Part shown: positions 33,701 to 40,930 of the stretch, in pieces
Layout of the letters: each line of letters opens with the position of its first letter
Numbering within the stretch: position 1 is the first letter of the stretch
From: Rhodothermia bacterium
Lineage (GTDB): Bacteria; Bacteroidota; Rhodothermia; Rhodothermales; JAAAOL01
Direction of reading: 5' to 3'
Assembly (NCBI GenBank): GCA_030428385.1
Contig: JAUIDY010000046.1
Location: forward strand, 1 to 43,597
Length of the DNA stretch: 43,597 nt
Position numbers and translations under genes: made by a program
The notes under the pieces: model-generated
Told to the model about the DNA's origin: nothing
The model's database searches: none
The model's input: the letters and a program-made list of their open reading frames with translations, nothing else

Positions 33701-34108
33701 ATGAACACATATCACATTCCGACCTTTTTTCTACTCCTGGGAACGTTGCTCTCGGTTGCTTGCGCGTCCCCTCCCCGAGCCCTTAACGACTGGGAGTTTT
33801 TAGGTGATCGCACGGTTAATCACCGCCTTGACCGCGATGAGATTCGTGTCACGGTGCGCGAAGGCACGTTCCGGCGTATCAAGCTCAAAGTGCTGCGGAG
33901 CGAGGTCGCCTTCCTGGACGTGAAGGTCCATTATGCCAATGGAGGCGTAGAGGATGTTTCGCTCCGTCGAAACATACCAGCGGGTGGCGAGACCCGGGCG
34001 ATCGATTTGAATGGCCAAAACCGCATCATTGAAAAAGTAGTCTTTCATTATACGTCCACACAACGACGGCGGAGGCCAGCGGTGGTACAACTATTTGGCC
34101 TGCGCTAA
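33701..34108 (+). CDS. Small exported protein, DUF2541-like
   Basis: From the ATG at 33701 the protein has 135 residues, with a signal peptide and a lipobox-like VACA (Cys21). The mature part (WEFLGDRTVNHRLDRDEIRV, RRIKLKV, VKVHYANGG, IDLNGQNRIIEKVVFHY) has the pattern of small secreted beta-sandwich proteins of DUF2541 type. I hold that assignment loosely. It ends the three-gene exported-protein operon, with an intrinsic terminator 32 bases downstream. Function unknown. Confidence 0.75.
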   Translation: MNTYHIPTFFLLLGTLLSVACASPPRALNDWEFLGDRTVNHRLDRDEIRVTVREGTFRRIKLKVLRSEVAFLDVKVHYANGGVEDVSLRRNIPAGGETRAIDLNGQNRIIEKVVFHYTSTQRRRRPAVVQLFGLR

Positions 34109-34139
34109 CCCTTTTAACCATTCCTGCCTTGTACCTCTT

Positions 34140-34170
34140 GAGCACCGAAGCTTCTTCGGTGCTCTTTTTT
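34140..34170 (+). terminator. Intrinsic terminator of the FG-GAP operon
   Basis: A perfect 11-base stem (GAGCACCGAAG at 34140-34150 and its complement at 34154-34164) has a 3-base loop and is followed by TTTTTT. It lies 32 bases after the last gene of the operon. Confidence 0.92.
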
Positions 34171-34345
34171 CTTTTCGCTACTCCTAAAAATTTATTCGTA
34201 TTCCTTTCTGTGGGCCGTTGCTGTCCGCGAAATCAGTTTCCCACTCCTGCGTGATCTATAACCTGTTCGTGTGATGTCTAGCTCGAATCGCTTGCATGAT
34301 CTTATCACACATTCTCCTCAACCTACTTCCAAGGTAACCACCCCC

Positions 34346-34765
34346 ATGACACAGAACGATCATTTCTCCGCGTGGCGGAACACCCGTAATGTAGCACGGC
34401 GACGCAACCACCTCATGCTATTCGGTTGCTTGCTTATCATGGTTCTTCCTATTCTTGGGTTTCTCACTCTCGACACCGCATCCGATGATCCCCACGAACC
34501 ACTTGCAGTAAATGCCAGCGAGCAACTCATCGGGCACAGCCTTGGAACCACCGCCCTGCAATTTGGCACGGAACAGTTGGCCGTCCAGGACACCGAAGAC
34601 ATTCACTACCTGACGGTCCAGCGTACCGCTCCGATCCCTCTCGATGCTCCTGTCTTTTTGACCTGCGAGGGTAGCCAGGCCTTTGTACGGACCGCTGATG
34701 ATCTTTCGCCTTCGCCAGTCGTCAAGCTTCCCGAATCAATTTCCTGCCCCAGTTCTCGTCTCTAA
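34346..34765 (+). CDS. Small single-pass membrane protein of unknown function
   Basis: From the ATG at 34346 the protein has 139 residues: a basic N-terminus (WRNTRNVARRRNH), one membrane helix (about 23-42; LMLFGCLLIMVLPILGFLTL) and a polar domain of about 95 residues with two Cys (TCEG, SCPS) that could pair. The positive charge before the helix predicts the polar domain outside the cytoplasm. An ATG at 34274 would add 24 residues and cannot be excluded. It is a single gene between two terminators. No family recognised. Confidence 0.6.
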   Translation: MTQNDHFSAWRNTRNVARRRNHLMLFGCLLIMVLPILGFLTLDTASDDPHEPLAVNASEQLIGHSLGTTALQFGTEQLAVQDTEDIHYLTVQRTAPIPLDAPVFLTCEGSQAFVRTADDLSPSPVVKLPESISCPSSRL

Positions 34766-34830
34766 CCCAACATTTACGATGACATCGTTTGTGGCTTCTT
34801 GTCTCAAGCGTTGACAATACAGCCTTTCTA

Positions 34831-34867
34831 CAAGCGCCCAGATTACGATTTGGGCGCTTGTTTTTTT
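34831..34867 (+). terminator. Intrinsic terminator after the small membrane protein gene
   Basis: Perfect arms CAAGCGCCCA (34831-34840) and TGGGCGCTTG (34851-34860) have a 10-base loop and are followed by seven T. It lies 66 bases after the plus-strand stop and just before the end of the converging minus-strand gene. Confidence 0.9.
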
Positions 34868-34875
34868 CTGAAGCC

Positions 34876-35778
34876 TTATCTCCACCTCAGAAAGTATCCG
34901 GCAGTCAATGCTGGCCCCGCGGGCATGTTGCGTCCTGCAAGTGGAAGACGTAAACCGAGTTCTCCCGTGCCAGGACCCAGTTTTATTCCCATGGACGGGA
35001 AGAACTGCAGGAGTTCACGGCGTTCGTCCACTAGCGCTTGTTCTTGCGAGGCGTGGTGTTGGACTGGCGTATATCCGTAGATCCCCTCCGCAACAAATTT
35101 CCAGGTGAACCGCCCAGCCGTCTCCCCCAGGCCAAGCAACATAAACAGTTCATCGCCGGGCTCAAACCCGGTCCCTTCATTCCGTTCACGCCATCGGTAG
35201 CCTACCCACAGAAAAGAATAGATGGGTATGGAACGAAGGGTAAACCCCGCCTCACCGATGAGTTCAAAATCCCGCTGGCCTTCCCCTACCGGAATGATAG
35301 TGGCACCTTGCTCAAAATCACTTGAAGGGATTTTAACCCCCGCCCGGATTGAAACAGGGATATTAATTCCTACGATGGGGGCCCCAACCCGGAGGTGCAA
35401 CTTCGGGTCACTGATCCCTGTGTTGCTTCGATTCTGTACCGCATCGTTAAACTCAAGCCGATGGTACGGTACCTGCACCCACAGATCCACGCCCCGGAGC
35501 AGTCCCACCGTCCCCGTTACAAAGACTGATGTGGTTAAGGAGCGTCCCGATTCATGAAACAAGGGTTGGAGAGCACCATTGCTTCCATACTGCTGACGCG
35601 TTTCATGGTGATACACACTAAGTTGGATCCATCCCCGACCCGGCGCCTCTACCCACTGGGCCCGGGCTTGCTCAATTCCAAAAATTGTTGCCCCCAAAAG
35701 AAGCGTGATAATGATAAACCCGTTCTGCCAGCATTCTGTTGATTTTTCTGAACGCTGGACTTGGTACCAATCCAGCAT
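34876..35778 (-). CDS. Outer-membrane beta-barrel protein (MetA/phenol-degradation-transporter-like)
   Basis: From the ATG at 35778 the protein has 300 residues, with an unusually long polar n-region before a hydrophobic signal core (IIITLLLGATIFGIEQARAQ). The mature part is a strand-alternating barrel ending in aromatic-rich TAGYFLRWR. Stretches such as WVQVPYHRLEFN, GISDPKLHLRVG and VRAGVKIPSSDFEQG match the pattern of the Phenol_MetA_deg/DUF3187-like putative transporters. The start is uncertain because no ATG lies close to the signal core; 35838 (non-ATG) is less likely. Substrate unknown. Confidence 0.75.
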   Translation of the reverse strand: MLDWYQVQRSEKSTECWQNGFIIITLLLGATIFGIEQARAQWVEAPGRGWIQLSVYHHETRQQYGSNGALQPLFHESGRSLTTSVFVTGTVGLLRGVDLWVQVPYHRLEFNDAVQNRSNTGISDPKLHLRVGAPIVGINIPVSIRAGVKIPSSDFEQGATIIPVGEGQRDFELIGEAGFTLRSIPIYSFLWVGYRWRERNEGTGFEPGDELFMLLGLGETAGRFTWKFVAEGIYGYTPVQHHASQEQALVDERRELLQFFPSMGIKLGPGTGELGLRLPLAGRNMPAGPALTAGYFLRWR

Positions 35779-35906
35779 CTTTTTTGAATGGCGGGCCCCT
35801 TCCTTGTTCGGTGATTTTATTGCTTTAGAAGTCAGCACCCTGTTCTGGCAGTTCCAATCAATGATTTCATCTTGACTTTCTTTGAAGATGTTCTTGATCC
35901 CATGTT

Positions 35907-35964
35907 ACAGCCGCATAAATGATCCCGCTACCACCGTTACCTTCTCTGGATCAGAAGCGGCTGT
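35907..35964 (+). promoter_or_regulatory. Bipartite inverted repeat upstream of a beta-barrel gene
   Basis: ACAGCCGC (35907-35914) pairs with GCGGCTGT (35957-35964), and inside it TGATCC (35920-35925) pairs with GGATCA (35948-35953). The element ends 39 bases before the ATG at 36004 and has no T-run. It could be a structured mRNA leader or a pair of operator half-sites in the divergent gap 35779-36003. Confidence 0.45.
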
Positions 35965-36003
35965 GAAAGCAGAACCCCATCGATCATTTCTACTGAACAT
36001 ACA

Positions 36004-36717
36004 ATGCGCTACTCATCTGCTTCTACCCGCAGCCTTTTCCTGTTGATCGCACTGCTGTTTGCGACCCCGCTCCTCGCCCAGGCACAATCGGGAAAACGAG
36101 GGTATTATGGCGAACGTCGCTATTCCCGGTATCAGCCCTCCAACACCGAGGGATTTTTTCTACAAGGACACCTAACCGCCGCTGGCTTAGAAATCGAGGA
36201 TTTTGAAACCGACGGTGGTGGCGGCTTTGGCCTAAAGGTTGGATATGGCCTCAACCCAATCGTCACGCTTTATGCAGGGATTGACGTCGCCGTGATTGAA
36301 GACCTGGACCTTCCTGGCTTCGACCTGGGCCGCCGATTTGATGACGATTTCCGATTTGGGGACGATGAATTTGGATACTTCTCCCTCGATTTAGGCACCC
36401 AGTTGCATTTCGGAAGTGGCCGCAACAAGCTGGTGCCTTACCTCGACTTGGCATTGAGTTATTCTGGCATAGCCTACGAAGTGGATAATGGCTTTTTCAG
36501 CGATGAAGATGTGACCATCAGTGGAGGGGGCGCTAGTGTGGGCGCAGGCCTGAAGTATTTCATTTCTCCAACGGTTGCCCTCGACCTCAGTTTAACGGGG
36601 ACTGTTGCTGAATATGAGGATGTAACCATTGACGGTGAAGAACTCCATATTCCTCTGGAACTCGATGCCAGCGCTGCCCGTCTGGGCTTTGGAATTTCCT
36701 GGTATCCGAGCCGCTAA
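36004..36717 (+). CDS. Outer-membrane beta-barrel protein, OmpA/OprF-barrel-like
   Basis: The 237 residues have a signal peptide (1-28, ending LLAQAQ) and an eight-strand-type barrel of about 200 residues (GFFLQGHLTAAGLEI, FGLKVGYGLNPIVTLYAGID, AARLGFGISWYPSR). It ends in an aromatic strand suited to BAM recognition. An acidic loop (RRFDDDFRFGDDEFG) stands out and could bind cations. It precedes the DNA glycosylase gene by only 2 bases, so the two are co-transcribed despite unrelated roles. Specific function unknown. Confidence 0.82.
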   Translation: MRYSSASTRSLFLLIALLFATPLLAQAQSGKRGYYGERRYSRYQPSNTEGFFLQGHLTAAGLEIEDFETDGGGGFGLKVGYGLNPIVTLYAGIDVAVIEDLDLPGFDLGRRFDDDFRFGDDEFGYFSLDLGTQLHFGSGRNKLVPYLDLALSYSGIAYEVDNGFFSDEDVTISGGGASVGAGLKYFISPTVALDLSLTGTVAEYEDVTIDGEELHIPLELDASAARLGFGISWYPSR

Positions 36718-36719
36718 CG

Positions 36720-37379
36720 ATGGACGAAACCCTGCCTCCCCCTTACAACGTCGAGGAAGCCCTTCAACACCTGACTGCAAATGACCCAGATCTAGCCCGG
36801 CTCATTGACCGTATTGGCCCTTTTACCCTTCAGGTCAGAGCCGGGTTTGATCCTTTTCAGGCACTCTTGCGCTCTGTGGTGTATCAACAACTTTCTGGTA
36901 AAGCGGCCGCCACTATTTTTGGCCGCGTTAAGGACCTGTTCCCCGATCAAACACCCACGCCGCAGCACCTTTCGCTGCTTTCAGACGATGTCCTTCGGGG
37001 CGCAGGCATGTCCAGGGCCAAGGTTGCATCGGCCAAAGACCTTGCCGCCAAAACCATCGATGGGACCATCCCGGATCGTCAACGCTTATTATCCCTCGAC
37101 GATGAAGTAATCGTCGAACGGCTCATCCAGGTGAGAGGCGTTGGGAGATGGACTGTAGAAATGCTCCTCATGTTTTATCTGGGTCGCCCAAACATACTGC
37201 CTGCTACCGACTTGGGCGTGCGGAAGGGGTTCATGCGCACCTACGGGCTAGAAAACATGCCAACGCCTAAGCACATTTTGGCTCATGGCAACACATGCTG
37301 GAACCCCTTTCGATCTGTGGCTAGCTGGTACATGTGGCGTGCTGCTGACGAACCAGAAGATGCCCGTCCCGCTTCCTGA
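36720..37379 (+). CDS. alkA: DNA-3-methyladenine glycosylase II, AlkA-type HhH-GPD
   Basis: The 219 residues form a HhH-GPD glycosylase that removes alkylated purines to start base-excision repair. Seen are QALLRSVVYQQLSGKAA (48-64), the helix-hairpin-helix with its GPD loop (VRGVGRWTVEMLLMF, 138-152) and the catalytic Asp at D164 (PATDLGVRKG). The E. coli AlkA N-terminal domain is missing, as in the compact yeast Mag1/bacterial type. The final ASWYMWR is typical. It is coupled to the upstream beta-barrel gene (2-base gap). Confidence 0.93.
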   Translation: MDETLPPPYNVEEALQHLTANDPDLARLIDRIGPFTLQVRAGFDPFQALLRSVVYQQLSGKAAATIFGRVKDLFPDQTPTPQHLSLLSDDVLRGAGMSRAKVASAKDLAAKTIDGTIPDRQRLLSLDDEVIVERLIQVRGVGRWTVEMLLMFYLGRPNILPATDLGVRKGFMRTYGLENMPTPKHILAHGNTCWNPFRSVASWYMWRAADEPEDARPAS

Positions 37380-37433
37380 CGGTTCCATTGCCTCGTTTAA
37401 GAAACTGTCTGGTCCGTCGAATTGGGGCTTTGC

Positions 37434-38627
37434 CTAGTTGAGACGTGTAGCAAATCGTTCAACAATTAAGTTGCCCACGTTGAGAGCTGCTGTTGCCGCT
37501 GGTGAGGCCGCATTTATCACATGAACCATCCGCTCTGTCTCGTCAAAAAGGAAATCTTGTACGAGTTCACCTTTTCGTGTGACGGCCTGTGCCCGCACTC
37601 CCGCCTCCGTAGGGACGATGTCTTCAAGGGTTATTTCAGGAATTAGGTGCTGGAGGGCATTCAGGTAGAACTTTTTGCTCAATGACTGCCTGATCTCTAG
37701 CATTCCCTTTCGCCAGTGTCGGGTAGCGAGCCGCCGGAACCCAGGAAACCGCAAAATCTCCAATAATTCCTTGCGGTCGACCGTTCCAAAGGTATACCCT
37801 TCTCGCGCAAAAGCCAGGACGGCGCTGGGCCCACACTCCACCCTTCCATCAATCATGCGGGTGAAATGAACGCCCAGGAATGGAAAGGCAGGATCAGGAA
37901 CGGGATAAATCAGATTTCGACACAAGGTGCGGGCAGACGGCGTGAGGTCAAAGTATTCGCCTCGGAAAGGGACCACCTGAACTGTCGGAGCTTGCCCACT
38001 CATTTGCGCAATGCGGTCTGCGTATAACCCACCACAATTGATCAGATAGCGAGCCTGTATTTCTCCTGCCGTGGTGGTTAATACGATCCGATCAGGCTGA
38101 CTATTAATGTCGAGCACTTCGGTCCGTAATAAGAGCTCATATCCATGGTCTTGTATTAACTCGGCAAGTCGCTTACATACCCCTACATAATCAACGATGC
38201 CTGCTTCAGGAACGTAAATCGCTTCGACGCCCACCGTATGCGGTTCCATTTCTTTTAATCGCTCTGGCCCTATCAATTCACAGGCAACCCGGTTTTTTTT
38301 CCCTCTTTCATAGATGGCATGGAGTCGTTGCCGTTCGTCTTCATTCACCGCCACGATGACTTTGCCACACATGTCATAAGCAACGCCTTCCCGCTCACAA
38401 AACGCTACCAAGGCCCGTTTTCCCTCTCGGCAATTTTCCGCTTTCATCGATCCTGGGGCGTAATAAATCCCGGAATGAATAACGCCCGAGTTTCTACCCG
38501 TCTGATGAAACGCGACGCGTGCTTCTTTTTCCAAAACAGCGACGGATAGATTGGGAGCCCGTTCCATTAATCGAAACGCGGTGGCTAACCCCACGATTCC
38601 TCCGCCGATGATGGCAACATCATACAT
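37434..38627 (-). CDS. lhgO: L-2-hydroxyglutarate oxidase/dehydrogenase
   Basis: From the ATG at 38627 the protein has 397 residues of the DAO superfamily. The FAD motif is at the N-terminus (YDVAIIGGGIVGLATAF), followed by LEKE, HQTGRNSGVIHSGIYYAPGS and VPFRGEYFDL, all close to YgaF/LhgO and human L2HGDH. The enzyme oxidises L-2-hydroxyglutarate to 2-oxoglutarate, feeding electrons to the quinone pool at the inner membrane. The C-terminus (PTEAGVRAQAV, NAASPAATAALNVG) carries the second FAD contact. It lies downstream of the RidA-like gene, separated by a terminator. Confidence 0.94.
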   Translation of the reverse strand: MYDVAIIGGGIVGLATAFRLMERAPNLSVAVLEKEARVAFHQTGRNSGVIHSGIYYAPGSMKAENCREGKRALVAFCEREGVAYDMCGKVIVAVNEDERQRLHAIYERGKKNRVACELIGPERLKEMEPHTVGVEAIYVPEAGIVDYVGVCKRLAELIQDHGYELLLRTEVLDINSQPDRIVLTTTAGEIQARYLINCGGLYADRIAQMSGQAPTVQVVPFRGEYFDLTPSARTLCRNLIYPVPDPAFPFLGVHFTRMIDGRVECGPSAVLAFAREGYTFGTVDRKELLEILRFPGFRRLATRHWRKGMLEIRQSLSKKFYLNALQHLIPEITLEDIVPTEAGVRAQAVTRKGELVQDFLFDETERMVHVINAASPAATAALNVGNLIVERFATRLN

Positions 38628-38637
38628 AAAAGTCCTC

Positions 38638-38680
38638 AAAAACAAGAAGGATGATTCCGCAAAGTACGGGATCATCCTTC
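38638..38680 (-). terminator. Intrinsic terminator after the exported RidA-like gene
   Basis: A 14-base stem with one G-T pair (38646-38659 and 38667-38680, core GAAGGATGAT) has a 7-base loop. On the minus strand it is followed by TTGTTTTTG. It lies 40 bases downstream of the RidA-like stop and just before the lhgO start. Confidence 0.8.
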
Positions 38681-38720
38681 TTTCAACCTTGAACTTTTAT
38701 TTCGAATCCAGAGCGTGAAA

Positions 38721-39257
38721 CTATTTAACGGCTGTGACAGAAATTTGTACCGCCGCTGAGCTCGGCAATGCGGCAACCTGCGCCACTGAGCGGGCGGGCG
38801 GGTTTTGGAAGAAATAGGAACCATACACCTGGTTCATTTCCTCGTAATCGTTCATATCAGTGATTAAGATCTGAACCTGAACGATGTTTTCAAGGGTGTA
38901 CCCACTTTCTCGCAAGAGAGCCCGGATGTTGTTCATCGCCTGGCGGGTCTCAGCCCCAATTCCTCCGTACACGAGCAGGTTGGCGGCAGGATCAATGCCA
39001 ATTTGCCCTGAGCAATAGATCGTATTCCCCACTTGAATGGCCTGAGAGAAAGGCCCTACAGCGGCCGGAACATTGGGGGTTTCGATCACAGTCCGGCGAA
39101 CAGGCGTCGTAAGCGAATTGCTTGTGGAAGGAGGCTGCGTTGCCGTTGTTTCGGTGGAAACATCACCGGCGTTGGCCTGGAGGTCTTGTGCTTGTGATAC
39201 GGTTGCGGTTCCAGCGAAAACAAGCGCGACGAGGAAACAGAGAGAGCGGATCTTCAT
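38721..39257 (-). CDS. Exported RidA/YjgF-family protein
   Basis: From the ATG at 39257 the protein has 178 residues: a signal peptide (1-24, ending VSQAQ), a Thr/Ser-rich linker of about 35, then one RidA domain (about 57-178; AVGPFSQAIQVGNTIYCSGQIGIDP, NIRALLRESG, NPPARSVAQVAALP). The substrate-binding Arg of RidA is kept (R156). The Glu near the C-terminus of E. coli RidA is replaced by Ser in QISVTAV. Cytoplasmic RidA deaminates reactive enamines; an exported version must do something else or act on other substrates. Probably monocistronic. Confidence 0.9.
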   Translation of the reverse strand: MKIRSLCFLVALVFAGTATVSQAQDLQANAGDVSTETTATQPPSTSNSLTTPVRRTVIETPNVPAAVGPFSQAIQVGNTIYCSGQIGIDPAANLLVYGGIGAETRQAMNNIRALLRESGYTLENIVQVQILITDMNDYEEMNQVYGSYFFQNPPARSVAQVAALPSSAAVQISVTAVK

Positions 39258-39707
39258 GACTGTGGGAGAGGATGGTAGGGCAGGGAGCATATAATGAATA
39301 CAACAGGTTCACGTTTGAGCGCATCTGGGGAGTTGCTCAAACCCCATTGATATTTTCGGGTGGGGTTATCCGTCCTTTCAAGGAGCCGATACCATAGAAA
39401 CGCACTTTTCGATTGGAAACGCTTCCATGTAATAATAACCCACTTAAAAAATCTTGCCAAATCATTAAATATTTCCCTAATTGCGAACAGACCTCCATTC
39501 AACGCTGTTTCGGCTTGCCGATTGAATCAGTTTGAGTCGCAAAATGAAACTATTCGAGGCCCATCTCTTATTGAAGATGCCAATCCTAGAACTAGAAATA
39601 GCTTCTTTTCTTATAAAAAGCAGCTTCGCCATTCGTTCTACTTTACAGGCATCCCTCCAAACAGACCTTGTGTTTTAATTCGTATTCCGTAACCACCCTT
39701 GCCCCAC
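39258..39707. other. 450-base AT-rich intergenic region
   Basis: No credible gene is seen on either strand; the open frames here have no signal peptide or recognisable domain and unusual composition. The left part should hold the RidA-like promoter. It has TGGGG (39326-39330), AACCCCA (39340-39346) and TGGGGTT (39361-39367), which could form two mutually exclusive hairpins. The stretch 39420-39480 is much richer in A and T than the neighbours. Confidence 0.5.
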
Positions 39708-40871
39708 ATGCCTCTGCCCACAACCATAGTTAAGGTTATACAACCTGATTCAACATGGGTAGTTTTTACACATCTTTTGATGGGGTGTGTTTTGTTCATT
39801 GGGTGTTCTAAGACCGGTAGTTGGCATCGTTCTGACGCTACGAACAGCACTCCTGAACACCGTGCCTACCTGGATCGAGCGTTACCACTTACCCCCGTTC
39901 AATTCAGGGCTGTAACGCTGGATGCCCGCCACCCACCTGATGGGGCCATCCTGCTTCGGCTCCAAGCGCTCGGCGTTAAGCAAATAACACTTATCACCTT
40001 TGGGTTTCAGGAAAACCCCGCTTCTCCACACATTCGTATGAATCCTGATGCACGCTGGTATAGCGAAAGCGACGCCGGGATACGAACACTTGCTCAGCAG
40101 GCCGCTGCACTTGGAATAGAAACCATCATTAAACCACACATCTGGGTAGGCGGGTACAACCCTGAGGGGCAAACCCGAGATCGTATTGGGTTTTCAACGG
40201 AGGGAGAGTGGGCACAGTGGGAGGCTTCTTATCGGCAATTTATCTTGCATTATGCCTATTTGTCACAAGAAATAAAAGCTCCGCTATTTGTTATCGGCAC
40301 CGAGTTGGCCCATGTTGCTAAGTCCCGCCCCAATTTCTGGCGTTCCCTCATTGCTGAGATTCGCCATGTCTATTCAGGGCCGCTAACTTATGCTGGAAAT
40401 TGGTACGCCGAATATGAAGAAATATCGTTCTGGGATGCCCTGGACTTTATTGGCGTGCAGGCCTATTTCGAGTTGAGCAAAGAAGATAATCCCACGCTTC
40501 GGGATATGGTTTCTGGATGGGAACCCCACCTTGAAGCTCTTCAGCAACTCGCCCGATCAACCGGAAAACCGGTGTTGTTTACAGAGCTTGGATACCGAAG
40601 TGTGCCCTATGCGGCGGCGCAACCCTGGCGATGGCCCGAACGCGAAGAATCTGTTCCAAGTGACACTACCCTTCAAGCACTTCTCTATCAAGCCTTTTTC
40701 GAGCAAGTTTGGTCAGAAACCTGGTTTGCTGGGGCCATTCTCTGGAAATGGCACCCTACAGAAAATGCCCAGCACCCCGGTCGGGCGCGGGATTTTACTC
40801 CCCAGTTTAAGCCTGCAGAAACAATCATCGGGACTTGGTTCAACCAATCGGCTATTCTTCCTACCCGATAA
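39708..40871 (+). CDS. GH113-type glycoside hydrolase lipoprotein
   Basis: From the ATG at 39708 the protein has 387 residues, with a long n-region, a hydrophobic core and lipobox FIGC (Cys33). The TIM barrel has the clan GH-A pair: the acid/base E199 in FVIGTELAH after strand 4 and the nucleophile E293 in VLFTELGYRS after strand 7. IKPHIWVGG and GVQAYFEL are typical of GH113, whose characterised members are endo-beta-mannanases. Anchored in the envelope, it could trim mannan or a related glycan. It stands alone with no sugar transporter beside it. The upstream region is AT-rich, which may point to acquisition. Confidence 0.85.
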   Translation: MPLPTTIVKVIQPDSTWVVFTHLLMGCVLFIGCSKTGSWHRSDATNSTPEHRAYLDRALPLTPVQFRAVTLDARHPPDGAILLRLQALGVKQITLITFGFQENPASPHIRMNPDARWYSESDAGIRTLAQQAAALGIETIIKPHIWVGGYNPEGQTRDRIGFSTEGEWAQWEASYRQFILHYAYLSQEIKAPLFVIGTELAHVAKSRPNFWRSLIAEIRHVYSGPLTYAGNWYAEYEEISFWDALDFIGVQAYFELSKEDNPTLRDMVSGWEPHLEALQQLARSTGKPVLFTELGYRSVPYAAAQPWRWPEREESVPSDTTLQALLYQAFFEQVWSETWFAGAILWKWHPTENAQHPGRARDFTPQFKPAETIIGTWFNQSAILPTR

Positions 40872-40907
40872 AAAAATAGCGCCGCGTCTTGCAGGACACG
40901 GCGCTAT
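40870..40907 (-). terminator. Intrinsic terminator of the pilin-like operon
   Basis: ATAGCGCCG (40876-40884) pairs with CGGCGCTAT (40899-40907), with a further GTC/GAC pairing inside. Read on the minus strand it is followed by a run of T (complement of 40870-40876). The T-run overlaps the stop codon of the converging GH113 gene. It lies 24 bases after the last operon gene. Confidence 0.88.
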
Positions 40908-40930
40908 GAGAGTGCTGCTGTTTACCTAGA

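Noticed and set aside
39360-39692. Plus-strand open frame of 110 codons in the AT-rich gap
   Set aside because: No signal peptide, domain or plausible start context, and its composition matches non-coding sequence; a degraded gene cannot be excluded.
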